From: an uncultured Pseudobutyrivibrio sp.
GTDB taxonomy: Bacteria; Bacillota; Clostridia; Lachnospirales; Lachnospiraceae
Length of the DNA: 64,000 bases
Assembly: GCA_900546435.1 (NCBI GenBank)
Contig: URCQ01000009.1
Coordinates: 1 to 64,000, forward strand
Reading direction: 5' to 3'
Below are positions 17,609 through 25,632 of the stretch, one piece after another. The notes below the pieces were generated by a model. The model was not told where the DNA came from. It saw only the letters and a program-made list of their open reading frames with translations, and did no database searches. The position numbers and the translations under genes are program-made. Positions within the stretch are counted from its first letter, which is position 1. Every line of letters begins with the position of its first letter.

Positions 17609-18334
17609 ATGTTCAGAATTGCTATATGTGATGATGAAAGACAATTTAGAAAACGCATTCATGATATTTTAATAGAATATATGAATGAAAATGATATATT
17701 ATACGAAATTGATGAATTTGAATCAGGAAAGGATTTTATAAGTTTAGGTATCAATCTAGCAAAGTATGATATTGTTTTTCTGGATGTAAATATGGATGAA
17801 CTGGATGGAATGGAAACTGCGCAGAAAATAAGAAAAGTCGGCAATGATGTTTTTATAGTTTTTGTTACAGCATTTATTACATGTGCCCCTCAAGGATACA
17901 GCGTAGGAGCTATAAGATATATTCTGAAAAATAATGTAAATTTTCCGGAACTAATATTTGAGTGTATGGATGCAATCAGCTTGAATATGAATTATGTAGC
18001 CCAAAAGAAGAAATTTAACTTTAATGAGGGTACAAAGATTGTAGCATTAGAGCGTTTGTTATACATAGAGAGCAGATTGCATAAACTTGAGTTTTACATT
18101 ATGGAGGACAAGTTAAAAAAATATTCAATATATGGCAAACTAGATGAGCTGGAAAAAGAGTTGCAAGGTAATGATTTTATCCGGATACATCAAAGTTATC
18201 TGGTTAATATGAAGCATATTGAGAAAGTCAGCCGGTATGAGGCGTTATTGAACAATGGTATTAAGTTGGAAATTCCAAAAGCACGATATAAATTTGTTGA
18301 AGAAACATTTGTTTCGTATAAAGGAGAATTGTAG
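17609..18334 (+). CDS. LytTR response regulator (AgrA-like), agr locus 2
   Basis: 241 residues from ATG 17609, which follows GGAAGGGG; the longer frame from 17576 adds non-family residues. The receiver has DDE at 8-10 and phospho-acceptor D59 in FLDVNMDELDG. The C-terminal LytTR domain has the YIESRLHK strand and HQSYLVNM element. The position usually holding the KP pair reads LKNNV, a departure from the canonical receiver. The stop abuts the kinase start. It is the likely reader of the GGTCATTTTCTGCAA operators. Confidence 0.9.
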   Translation: MFRIAICDDERQFRKRIHDILIEYMNENDILYEIDEFESGKDFISLGINLAKYDIVFLDVNMDELDGMETAQKIRKVGNDVFIVFVTAFITCAPQGYSVGAIRYILKNNVNFPELIFECMDAISLNMNYVAQKKKFNFNEGTKIVALERLLYIESRLHKLEFYIMEDKLKKYSIYGKLDELEKELQGNDFIRIHQSYLVNMKHIEKVSRYEALLNNGIKLEIPKARYKFVEETFVSYKGEL

Positions 18335-19639
18335 ATGCTGATTAGTTACATTCAAAGTATTATGATGATAATATTGGAGGTAATATGCTGCAAAATATTT
18401 TTTGAAAGTTTTGCTGAAAAGAGATCAAAAAATAATTATAGAAATTATAGTATTATTTTAGGAATTGTGGTATGTGAATATGTAATAGCTTCATTATTTT
18501 ATGATAAGTTTATCTTGAAACAAATATTGGCTATAGTTGCTGTTGCGGTGTTTATGTGCTTTTATTTTAAAATTCATTTCGGAAAAGCAATAATCTTATC
18601 ATTATTATTTCAGGCATTGCTGCTTTCTGTAGACTATTTTACACTATGGTTAAATGTTTCTCTTTTTGATAGTATAGCAGAAATTAGCAGGTTGCATTTT
18701 GTAGGTGGAAGTTTAATAACGGTTTTGGGAAAAATAATTCTTTTCCTAGTTGTTTTGCTTATCAGGAAGAAAGTAGGAGGGGAGTCCACGGATGTTTTAA
18801 GAAGTACAGATTGGCTTCGATTTATTTTTTTCCCAGTTTTTACAATCTTCACAGTTATTGCATTGATCATGACATCTGGAAACATTGAGAATCAAAAGCA
18901 GGAAAATGTATTCTTGGTTATAGCATTGTGTTTAGCAGGGATGAATATAGTTGTGTTCTATATGATAAATGATATATTAAAACGTGAAATTAAGATTCGT
19001 GAAAATGAAGTGTTTCAACTGAAAGCACGAAATCAGACAGACATGTACCGTTCTATTTCAGAAAATTTTGTTAAACAACGGAAAAAAACACATGAATATA
19101 AGAACCAGATTATGTGCATTGAGTCTTTGATAGAGATGGAAAATTATGATGAACTAAAGGATTATGTGAAAAGTATAAGCGGAAATTTGAGTACAGAGTT
19201 AGATTATATTAAAACAAATAATGTGATTATTGATGCTATATTAAATAGCAAATATAAGGAAACATTGGATAAAGGCATTGTATTTATCTTTCAAATCAAT
19301 GATCTATCAGGAATTAAAATGTGTGATGAGGATATTGTTGTTATATTATCGAATCTTTTGAATAATGCAATAGAGGCTTGTGAAAAGTGCTCAGGCAAAA
19401 AATTTATGAAAATGAAACTGGTTAAAGAGAAAGACAACATTATTATATCTGTAAAGAATACATATGATGGTAAACTTAATATTAAAGATGGAGAAATACA
19501 GACCTCAAAGAAATATGAAATGGATGAGCATGGGGTTGGAATAAAAAATATAATTGAGGTTATAACAAAATATCAAGGCTCTTATGCTATACGAAATGAT
19601 AATAATGAGTTCTACTTCTCAGTTATATTGCCAAACTAA
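18335..19639 (+). CDS. sensor histidine kinase (AgrC-like, GHKL), agr locus 2
   Basis: 434 residues, with a hydrophobic N-terminal half (six segments, residues 1-210). Then comes a coiled linker, H253 in KTHEYKNQI, an N-box (LSNLLNNAIEACEK) and a G-box (HGVGIKNI). It starts at the base after the regulator stop, so translation is coupled. A strong terminator follows, separating regulator and kinase from agrB-agrD, which have their own operator. The sequence is clearly diverged from the locus 1 kinase, consistent with a different peptide signal. Confidence 0.9.
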   Translation: MLISYIQSIMMIILEVICCKIFFESFAEKRSKNNYRNYSIILGIVVCEYVIASLFYDKFILKQILAIVAVAVFMCFYFKIHFGKAIILSLLFQALLLSVDYFTLWLNVSLFDSIAEISRLHFVGGSLITVLGKIILFLVVLLIRKKVGGESTDVLRSTDWLRFIFFPVFTIFTVIALIMTSGNIENQKQENVFLVIALCLAGMNIVVFYMINDILKREIKIRENEVFQLKARNQTDMYRSISENFVKQRKKTHEYKNQIMCIESLIEMENYDELKDYVKSISGNLSTELDYIKTNNVIIDAILNSKYKETLDKGIVFIFQINDLSGIKMCDEDIVVILSNLLNNAIEACEKCSGKKFMKMKLVKEKDNIIISVKNTYDGKLNIKDGEIQTSKKYEMDEHGVGIKNIIEVITKYQGSYAIRNDNNEFYFSVILPN

Positions 19640-19650
19640 GATGAACCTTA

Positions 19651-19686
19651 AAAAAGTGATTTGCTGCAAGCAAATCACTTTTTTTT
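19651..19686 (+). terminator. terminator between kinase and agrB of locus 2
   Basis: AAAAAGTGATTTGC pairs perfectly with GCAAATCACTTTTT around a 4-base loop and runs into eight or more T. Confidence 0.92.
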
Positions 19687-19754
19687 GTCATTTTCTGCAA
19701 AAAAAGGTCACTTTCTGCAATGGATATTGTTTTGTAAACAGATAAAGTTATACT
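19686..19754 (+). promoter_or_regulatory. LytTR-type operator class 2 (copy 2) and agrB-agrD promoter
   Basis: GTCATTTTCTGCAA (19687) and GTCACTTTCTGCAA (19707) have a 20-bp period and are followed by TGGATATTG. A TATACT -10 lies at 19749. It is the same element as at 7315 and 23434. It implies positive feedback on autoinducer production, which is established for agr systems. Confidence 0.7.
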
Positions 19755-19776
19755 TAATTTGGCAGGAGGCATAACT

Positions 19777-20358
19777 ATGATTGAAAAAATAGCTGATGAT
19801 TTAATTGGTCAGATGACTGAAGCAAGGTTAATTGACAAAGAGATGGAAGCAAGATATGTTTATGTTTTTATCTGTTGGATAGAGAAATTTATTACTGTTG
19901 GCAGTATTATCGTAATCAGTTTGATGTTTCACAAGCTGCTCCCAACTATATTTTTTCTTGTGTTTTTTTTAGAATTAAGAAAGAGAACTGGCGGATATCA
20001 TCTGGACAAGTTTTATAGATGTTATTTAGCATCCATTGTTTCTTATTTAGTTATCGTGATTATAAGTGAAAAATTGTCAGAACATCCACAATGGTTATTT
20101 GCAATAGTACTACTTGCTATAACAGGGATAGGATTGATTGGTACAGCGAATCATCCTAATATGCACATGACATCAGATGAATTGATGGAATCGAAAAAAT
20201 CTGCGAGGACTATTGTTTTACTTGAGGGGTGCATAATACTTGGCTGTGTTCTGTTAGATGCAGATATGGTTTACGTTAGTTATATGGCAATAGCTGTTAT
20301 ATTATGTGCAGCTTTGCTGTGTATAGCAAAAATTTTTAAACAGGAGGTGAAAGAATGA
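19777..20358 (+). CDS. agrB: AgrB peptide-processing protease, locus 2
   Basis: 193 residues from ATG 19777 after GGCAGGAGG. Multiple membrane segments are present, and the catalytic motif LRKRTGGYHLDKFYRC gives His75 and Cys82, identical in position to the locus 1 enzyme although the rest differs widely. It should process the AgrD encoded immediately downstream (ATGA overlap). Gene order here is B then D, the reverse of locus 1. Confidence 0.93.
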   Translation: MIEKIADDLIGQMTEARLIDKEMEARYVYVFICWIEKFITVGSIIVISLMFHKLLPTIFFLVFFLELRKRTGGYHLDKFYRCYLASIVSYLVIVIISEKLSEHPQWLFAIVLLAITGIGLIGTANHPNMHMTSDELMESKKSARTIVLLEGCIILGCVLLDADMVYVSYMAIAVILCAALLCIAKIFKQEVKE

Positions 20359-20504
20359 AGAAGGTTAATAAGAAAGTGTTGAAGGTTGTAGAACATGTCA
20401 TGAGAAATGAAGCTGTATATGGAATAGATAGATTCCCACCTGCATGCATGGGAATATTTCATCAGCCGAAACGTCCGATTATCCAGAAGAAAAGTGAAAG
20501 ATAG
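20355..20504 (+). CDS. agrD: AgrD-type cyclic autoinducer pro-peptide, locus 2
   Basis: 49 residues, starting inside the agrB stop (ATGA) behind CAGGAGGTG. A basic leader (MKKVNKKVLKVVEHVM) is followed by a core PPACMGIF and a tail HQPKRPIIQKK. The HQPKxP tail is a hallmark of clostridial AgrD. The expected ring is Cys31-Met-Gly-Ile-Phe35. It has the same ring size and terminal Phe as locus 1 but a different sequence, so the two signals should be distinguishable. Confidence 0.87.
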   Translation: MKKVNKKVLKVVEHVMRNEAVYGIDRFPPACMGIFHQPKRPIIQKKSER

Positions 20505-20601
20505 TTAACTGGCGTGTTTTACTATTATATCTGTAGCCATAGATGCTATAGGAACTTAATTGTTTATTCCAAGATGACAAGTATAAAAAGGAGGTACTGA
20601 T

Positions 20602-21137
20602 ATGTTAAAAAAATTAAGAAAGTTATTGCATTTGCATTAGCATTGACTATGTTAATGGGTATGGGAACAATGGTGTCAGCAGCAGAAAAGGAGAGTAGTA
20701 TTCCTGAATATTCTGAAACCAATGATGGTGGAATGACGGTGAATATTGCAGGAGATCAGGAAGGAACAATAGTTGAAGGCAGTGGTAATGAGGAAGGGAT
20801 TAATCCGCTATGGTGGCCTGGAGATGGACCGGCTCCGCAGGTGACAAGCATTTCACTTTATAAATATGGCTGGCTTACAAATGGAAATTTTGGCGTTACG
20901 ATCAAGGTATATGGATATGGCAGCGATACTACAACATTTGATGGAAGAAGTATTTCGTGGATACATCAGGAGCCATTTATTATATCTGGTACAGGCGCAG
21001 ATGGCTTCTATTATACATATGATTGTGGTCCGATTACGCAAGCGGGAAGTTATAGATTTAATACAACTTTCAGGTCAACAAACTTCCCTAATACTACACG
21101 TTCCTTTTCAACGGTATTCACGTTTAGTGCAAACTAA
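20602..21137 (+). pseudogene. secreted protein 4, frame-shifted in an A7 tract
   Basis: GGAGG and ATG 20602 start a leader that hits TAG after 12 codons. If the run of seven A at 20607-20613 had eight, the frame would read MLKKIKKVIAFALALTML and continue without a break. It would give a full signal peptide (cut after VSA) and a beta-rich exoprotein of about 178 residues ending at 21137. The distal frame is intact, so this is either a reversible phase-off state, a recent mutation or a sequencing error. It follows agrD of locus 2 by about 100 bases. Confidence 0.65.
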
Positions 21138-21189
21138 TATATGTTAATTCATATAAATAACATATTATAATGCGAATGGAGGTGGTTAA

Positions 21190-21717
21190 ATGCGTATTGG
21201 TTCGGGAGTGCAGAGTGTATCTGAATTATTTGGAAAGCGACAAAACAATAGCAAAACATCTGTTAACGGAAATGAGGCATTTCCTCAGACATCAATGAAA
21301 GTGTATTTAAAGACGGATGATATGTTGTTTTCAGGCGGAAATGGAACCGGTCTTTCGTTTTATATTAAGTATGCAGAAGAGTCAACAGATGATAATCCTG
21401 TAGTGATAGCCAAAGGGATTGATGAAAATGGAAAAGAATTTGAAGAAAAGATTAATATTAACGATATTGATTTGAGAAATGCTTCTTATGTCGAAATGAG
21501 TGCTTTGGAGGCATATTATGATGTTGATAGGGGTAATAGTCTCAGCTCTTTTCCACAAGAAACTGGTCACATGGGATTAAATGAAAGATGTGACCTTATA
21601 TCCAGCTTTGAAAAGGTTATTCAGGATATGAACAAATTAGGAAAGTATGATTTGCAGATGTTTTATATGCGAAATATGAATACTTATCTAAATCTGGAAA
21701 GACAGAAAAAAGCATAA
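21190..21717 (+). CDS. leaderless partner protein 4, unknown function
   Basis: 175 residues from ATG 21190 after GGAGGTGG. It has no signal peptide; the N-terminus is MRIGSGVQSVSELFGKRQ. The central block (FSGGNGTGLSFYIKYAEES, then a DENGKEFEEKININDID segment) is compact and looks like a conserved domain of Lachnospiraceae hypothetical proteins. The C-terminal half is helical. It directly follows the frame-shifted secreted protein 4, repeating the exoprotein/leaderless order. Confidence 0.6.
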   Translation: MRIGSGVQSVSELFGKRQNNSKTSVNGNEAFPQTSMKVYLKTDDMLFSGGNGTGLSFYIKYAEESTDDNPVVIAKGIDENGKEFEEKININDIDLRNASYVEMSALEAYYDVDRGNSLSSFPQETGHMGLNERCDLISSFEKVIQDMNKLGKYDLQMFYMRNMNTYLNLERQKKA

Positions 21718-21782
21718 AGTTGTTTATAGATTCCTGTTGGAATGAAAATTTATACGATGTTAATTTGAAAGGAGATTTTAAA

Positions 21783-22322
21783 ATGAAGAAAGTAAAAAGT
21801 TTAAAGGCGTTGGTGTTGAGTTTGATGTTATGTTTGGCAATGGGAACAACTGCGTTTGCAAGTGAAGTATCCACTCAGGGACAGGCTGCCCCTAATGCAA
21901 ATAAGGCAGTAGAAGTAAGCGATTGTGGCGATTTGGACGTAGTACCTGCTTATGATGACGCCGTTGCTCTTGCAGATACGATTCAGTATGATGCAAATAG
22001 AACCATTACAAGAAGCAATTCCAGAAGCGGTGTATTCAACGGAAATTATTATTACACCATTAATAACTCAAGCGTTACAAAGTTGTGCTTAAATGTTTAT
22101 ATGCCTAATGAAAGTGGAACAGATTATCTTCAGGGAACAATTACTCTTGTAGGAAATGACGGAACAAGTGCACCGGTACAAATTGCTAACTATTCAGGAG
22201 ATTCATGGACACTGACATTTACAGGTGTTAAGGTAGGCGTTAGATACCATTTCCATTATGAGTTGTATTCTGTTGGGTCTTCGCAGGTAGGCTATATTGC
22301 TTCTGCTGCTTATGCACAATAA
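21783..22322 (+). CDS. small secreted protein 5
   Basis: 179 residues from ATG 21783 after GAAAGGAG; the frame upstream is not leader-like. The signal peptide is MKKVKSLKALVLSLMLCLAM, cut after AFA. The mature protein has a short disordered part, then a beta-rich domain with NGNYYYTINN and TLVGNDGT strands. It has no enzymatic or anchoring motif. It is paired with the leaderless gene that starts 140 bases downstream. Confidence 0.65.
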   Translation: MKKVKSLKALVLSLMLCLAMGTTAFASEVSTQGQAAPNANKAVEVSDCGDLDVVPAYDDAVALADTIQYDANRTITRSNSRSGVFNGNYYYTINNSSVTKLCLNVYMPNESGTDYLQGTITLVGNDGTSAPVQIANYSGDSWTLTFTGVKVGVRYHFHYELYSVGSSQVGYIASAAYAQ

Positions 22323-22461
22323 TAGCTGCTTGAATATGGGATATTAAGCAAGCGCAACAGAATATTTTCATTGTATGTTGCATTTTATAGCAATCTGGCA
22401 TAAAGTGCAACATACTATAATAAGAAAATTAGATTATATTGCTGCTGGAGGGATTATAAAT

Positions 22462-23148
22462 ATGGTAAATATGGTAAATACCGCTGTAAATAACAATATT
22501 TACGCAGGAAGAAAATCAGGTTCAAAATATAACCAATCAAAGGCTTTTCAACAAAAGGAAGTGTTAGAGACACCGGATGTTGCAGCAGTTAACAAATATG
22601 CAAATGTTCAAGAAATTTATGAGGCACTAAAGTGTAACGTGTCATGTAGAGGATATGAACAGGGGCAGGATGAAATTGCTGAGAAAGAAATTCAAAATGA
22701 TGAACCAGAAATAAGCAATGATTCCAGTGAAAAAATGACAGTATGGTATCAGGGTGTTCCTTTGGAAGAGTGGGCATTAACTGATCCTAAATACACGGAT
22801 TCAGAAACGGGAATTTCATGGTATATTAGAGATGGAAAATATCCGTATATGGTAGGTGAGGATGCAGAAAAGTTCCGAAAACTTTGTGAAGAATCCGGGG
22901 AGTTTGCGCTAAAGAAATTTGCGGAAATGACGGGATTAATACAGAAATTAGATGACAATACAGTAGCGTATGTGGGTGATAACGGAATTGCAGTTAAATC
23001 TAAAGATGGGAAAGAGATGTTTGTGGACACATCAGGCTTATCATATGATATTGTTATGGATATGTTCAGAAATTTGCCTAGAAATGGGAATTTTTTCAGC
23101 AATAAGTATTGGTCAGACAATATACAGAAAGCACAGGCTCGGAGCTGA
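22462..23148 (+). CDS. leaderless partner protein 5, unknown function
   Basis: 228 residues from ATG 22462 after GGAGGG (ATG 22471 is an alternative). The Asn-rich N-terminus (MVNMVNTAVNNNIYAGRKSG) lacks a signal peptide. A folded C-terminal domain (residues about 90-220) contains WYQGVPLEEWALTDPKYTD and an FVDTSGLSYDIV segment. I do not recognise the family. A terminator follows at 23250, closing the group behind agr locus 2. Confidence 0.6.
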   Translation: MVNMVNTAVNNNIYAGRKSGSKYNQSKAFQQKEVLETPDVAAVNKYANVQEIYEALKCNVSCRGYEQGQDEIAEKEIQNDEPEISNDSSEKMTVWYQGVPLEEWALTDPKYTDSETGISWYIRDGKYPYMVGEDAEKFRKLCEESGEFALKKFAEMTGLIQKLDDNTVAYVGDNGIAVKSKDGKEMFVDTSGLSYDIVMDMFRNLPRNGNFFSNKYWSDNIQKAQARS

Positions 23149-23249
23149 TGATACGTTATATTGCAAGAGTGTGTATGCTTGGACTCCGATAGGAGAAAGC
23201 AGATTGGTTCTGATTGACAGAAGAATCATATGATTTCATCATTAATTTG

Positions 23250-23289
23250 GTAGGCAATAATATTCAAATTATTGCCTGCTAAATTTTTA
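23250..23289 (+). terminator. terminator after partner protein 5
   Basis: TAGGCAATAAT pairs with ATTATTGCCTGCTA, then ATTTTT. The next 350 bases hold no convincing gene; a 50-codon minus-strand frame (23287-23439) overlaps this hairpin and the operator at 23434 but has no ribosome site. Confidence 0.8.
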
Positions 23290-23433
23290 CCAAAATTCTT
23301 CTAATACCGTTTTTAGACTAGGAAATATTGTTGAAAGCGTACTCTCAATATATTCTTTAGAGCAGAACTGTAGCTTTGAAATAGTATCAATGCTGTGTTT
23401 TTTACTTGATTTCTGAGTAATTTTTGTTCTGTT

Positions 23434-23470
23434 GGTCATTTTCTGCAAAAACAGGTCACTTTCTGCATAG
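23434..23470 (+). promoter_or_regulatory. LytTR-type operator class 2 (copy 3)
   Basis: GGTCATTTTCTGCAA and GGTCACTTTCTGCA form a 20-bp period (GTCA at 23435 and 23455), followed by TAGGATATT as in the other two copies. A TATTCT -10 candidate lies at 23498. It precedes the small membrane protein and exoprotein 6 genes by about 200 bases. Confidence 0.65.
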
Positions 23471-23636
23471 GATATTTTCTTTTGCTTTGATTCCTGCTAT
23501 TCTTAGAATATACAACAGATTGCTCTATATGGCACATTGAATACTGAGGAAAGGAGAAGTAAATATAATTATGAATATGCTTATAGAATGATCTGCATAT
23601 AACGACAAAATGATATTAAAATAGGGGGTGATTTTG

Positions 23637-23900
23637 ATGAAAGATTTTCATTTGAAGATTTTAGCTATAATAATGATAATTTTTGGCATATTTGGTTTAA
23701 GTACGCTTCCGTTTCTTTCCATTATTGTCCAATATATTGACTCAATAACTGGATTTAGTTCAGGAAATGGATATCTTACCAATAACATGGATTATCTTTT
23801 TAAAAGTCCTCTTATTTATATTGGTGGCTTTTTTGTTTTTAGTATCATTTTGGCAATTATTTATCTGGTTTATAGTTTTTTTAAAGCAAAGCGGGGGTGA
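23637..23900 (+). CDS. small two-span membrane protein
   Basis: 87 residues from ATG 23637, 6 bases after AGGGGGTG. Two long hydrophobic segments (about 8-33 and 60-82) are separated by a Ser/Asn/Gly-rich loop. A basic KAKRG C-terminus suggests both ends are cytoplasmic. No family is recognised. The gene ends 6 bases before the exoprotein 6 start, so the two are co-translated. An immunity or export-helper role for the neighbouring exoprotein is a guess. Confidence 0.6.
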   Translation: MKDFHLKILAIIMIIFGIFGLSTLPFLSIIVQYIDSITGFSSGNGYLTNNMDYLFKSPLIYIGGFFVFSIILAIIYLVYSFFKAKRG

Positions 23901-23906
23901 CTTCTA

Positions 23907-24521
23907 ATGAAAAAAATAATTAGTATGGTTTTAAGTTTTATATTGATTTTGGGGTGCTCGACAACAGCGTTTGCTGCGGAGACTCATAACTATGACACTG
24001 AAAATTTGCCTCATGATGGAGCTGATTATTTTGAAACGGAAATTAAAGCTGATGAGGAAAATGAAGAACGCATTTCTGATTTTGTTACCGTATATGGTTA
24101 TCAATATACCAAAGGTAGTTTAAAAAGTGGTGCATGGAGAAATGGCACGAGTGGTGGTAGTTCTACATCTAGCGCAAAATTATCATTGAATTACACTCAA
24201 GATACTTCTTATAATATTTCCTTTAAAGCTTCAGTTTCCGGTGGATATACAAATGGTGGAACTATAGGAAGTGAGTTGGGTGTTACACTAGGTGCATCAA
24301 AATCATATTCTTTAGGTAGCGGATACTCCGTAACTGTTCCAAAAGGATCTCATTATTTAATCAAATATCGTCCTATGTATTATACATATAAGGTCGTTGA
24401 GACAAAATATAAAGAAAGATATAATGAAGCATTAGGCGGCATGGAGAGATATGTGGTTGAAACAAAAACCTGCTATGTAGACGTATTTTCGCACTGGGAT
24501 TTTACACATGTAGCTAAGTAA
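23907..24521 (+). CDS. secreted protein 6, possible beta-pore-type exoprotein
   Basis: 204 residues with a signal peptide (MKKIISMVLSFILILGCSTT, cut after AFA; the Cys could also suggest a weak lipobox). Residues 85-160 alternate polar and small or hydrophobic residues in long Ser/Gly/Thr-rich strands (YTNGGTIGSELGVTLGASKS, then YSVTVPKGSHYLIKY). This is a pattern seen in aerolysin/MTX-like pore formers. I see no definite family signature, so this is only a structural impression. It is the last gene of the operator-3 unit, followed by a terminator. Confidence 0.6.
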   Translation: MKKIISMVLSFILILGCSTTAFAAETHNYDTENLPHDGADYFETEIKADEENEERISDFVTVYGYQYTKGSLKSGAWRNGTSGGSSTSSAKLSLNYTQDTSYNISFKASVSGGYTNGGTIGSELGVTLGASKSYSLGSGYSVTVPKGSHYLIKYRPMYYTYKVVETKYKERYNEALGGMERYVVETKTCYVDVFSHWDFTHVAK

Positions 24522-24583
24522 AGGTGTATGTTACACTAAATAAAAGCAGGGAACTATCTATATCCATGCTTCAAACTGGAGAT

Positions 24584-24613
24584 AAAGCTCGTGGATCTGC
24601 CACGGGCTTTTCT
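24584..24613 (+). terminator. terminator after exoprotein 6
   Basis: AAAGCTCGTGG pairs with CCACGGGCTTTT around ATCTG, then TCT. Confidence 0.75.
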
Positions 24614-24692
24614 CATGTTGTTATATACATTTTGCTGAAATTTTAAATTTCAGTGTAAAAGTAGATTGGTGTTTAGAAGGAATATGCAAAGT

Positions 24693-24753
24693 ATTACACG
24701 AAAATGTCAAAGGATTACAGTTTCCTAAAACCCATAATAATTTCTGATATAAT
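24693..24753 (+). promoter_or_regulatory. LytTR-type operator class 1 (second copy) with promoter
   Basis: ATTACACGA and ATTACAGTT are spaced 21 bp, with AAATGTCAA between and ATGCAAAG upstream. This matches the element before agrD of locus 1 over most positions. A TATAAT -10 begins at 24748, 34 bases after the second repeat, the identical spacing. Confidence 0.6.
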
Positions 24754-24781
24754 GCGATAAGTCAGAAAGGATGATGGGGCT

Positions 24782-25126
24782 ATGGGGAAAAGAGAGCACA
24801 TATACGAAATTATTGCAGAGAATATCAGAAAAGAACGCAGAAGGCTTGGAATTACACAGGCAGAGCTTGCAGAACGGGCAGATGTATCATTGGATACTAT
24901 CAAAAGTGTTGAAAATGGCAGAAGGGCAATGAGTCTTGATACATATTTGAATATTGTTCATGCATTGGAGTCATCGCCTATGGTTTTGATGAGCCAGCAG
25001 CACCCAGAAAAACACATTGAGCGTTTTGCATTTATGATGAATCGATGTGACGAAAGAGAAATAGAATTTGCATTACATATGATTGAACAAATATTAAGAG
25101 GACAGGAAGATTATCTGAGTGAATAG
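24782..25126 (+). CDS. XRE-family transcriptional regulator
   Basis: 114 residues. The helix-turn-helix (RKERRRLGITQAELAERADV, then SLDTIKSVENGRR) is followed by a helical C-terminus. It starts after GGATGATGGGG and is preceded by a class 1 LytTR operator, so it may be a regulatory output of agr locus 1. The stop lies just before a convergent small gene on the minus strand. Confidence 0.85.
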   Translation: MGKREHIYEIIAENIRKERRRLGITQAELAERADVSLDTIKSVENGRRAMSLDTYLNIVHALESSPMVLMSQQHPEKHIERFAFMMNRCDEREIEFALHMIEQILRGQEDYLSE

Positions 25127-25150
25127 ACGGGTAGTTATCCTGTCCTTTGT

Positions 25151-25384
25151 CTATGACTCTTTTGCAAATTTTTCAGCGAGATGGTATATGATTTCTTCAA
25201 TGGTGGGAGTATCATTTTCACATGGAAAGTCTGTCCAGAAGCGTTGCATTTTTGGATCAGGGCTTTTTAAAGCAATGGAAACTGCCCGCCCAATTTCCTG
25301 TTGGACTTCTTCTTTTGTGATTCCTTCTTTTTCGGCAATGATTTCCAAATATTTATCAACAGAGTATGTGTTTTTATCATTCAT
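25151..25384 (-). CDS. Spo0A C-terminal-like small protein
   Basis: 77 residues on the minus strand. The sequence (EEVQQEIGRAVSIAL, then MQRFWTDFP, then PTIEEIIYHLAEKF) follows the pattern of small proteins annotated as Spo0A C-terminal-domain-like, which are frequent on Lachnospiraceae mobile elements. There is no receiver domain. The Spo0A effector domain binds DNA; whether this short form does is unknown. It is convergent with the XRE gene at 24782. Confidence 0.65.
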   Translation of the reverse strand: MNDKNTYSVDKYLEIIAEKEGITKEEVQQEIGRAVSIALKSPDPKMQRFWTDFPCENDTPTIEEIIYHLAEKFAKES

Positions 25385-25563
25385 AGTGTTGTTGTGAATC
25401 CTTTCTGAGAAGGGTATTTGCGGTCAAATTGTCAGGTGCTTGAATTGTCCCGGTTGAATACCATAAAAGTAAAACAGATAATCCGTTCTATATTACATAA
25501 TAACCTTGAGAGCTGTTTTCTATGCAGATTATGGCTATTTTCTATTCTATCATATACATACAG

Positions 25564-25585
25564 TATGGTGCATACACGCACCATA
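25564..25585. promoter_or_regulatory. palindromic operator upstream of a small XRE gene
   Basis: TATGGTGC and GCACCATA form a perfect 8-bp inverted repeat with a 6-base spacer, overlapping an AT-rich promoter-like stretch about 50 bases before the start at 25633. It is a likely autoregulatory repressor site. Confidence 0.5.
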
Positions 25586-25632
25586 TCATTATAGGACACT
25601 CTTGCGTAGAATACAAGGAGGAGGTCTTTGTA

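Noticed and set aside
23287..23439. 50-codon minus-strand frame as a gene
   Set aside because: It has no ribosome site and its start lies inside the LytTR operator; probably a chance frame or remnant.
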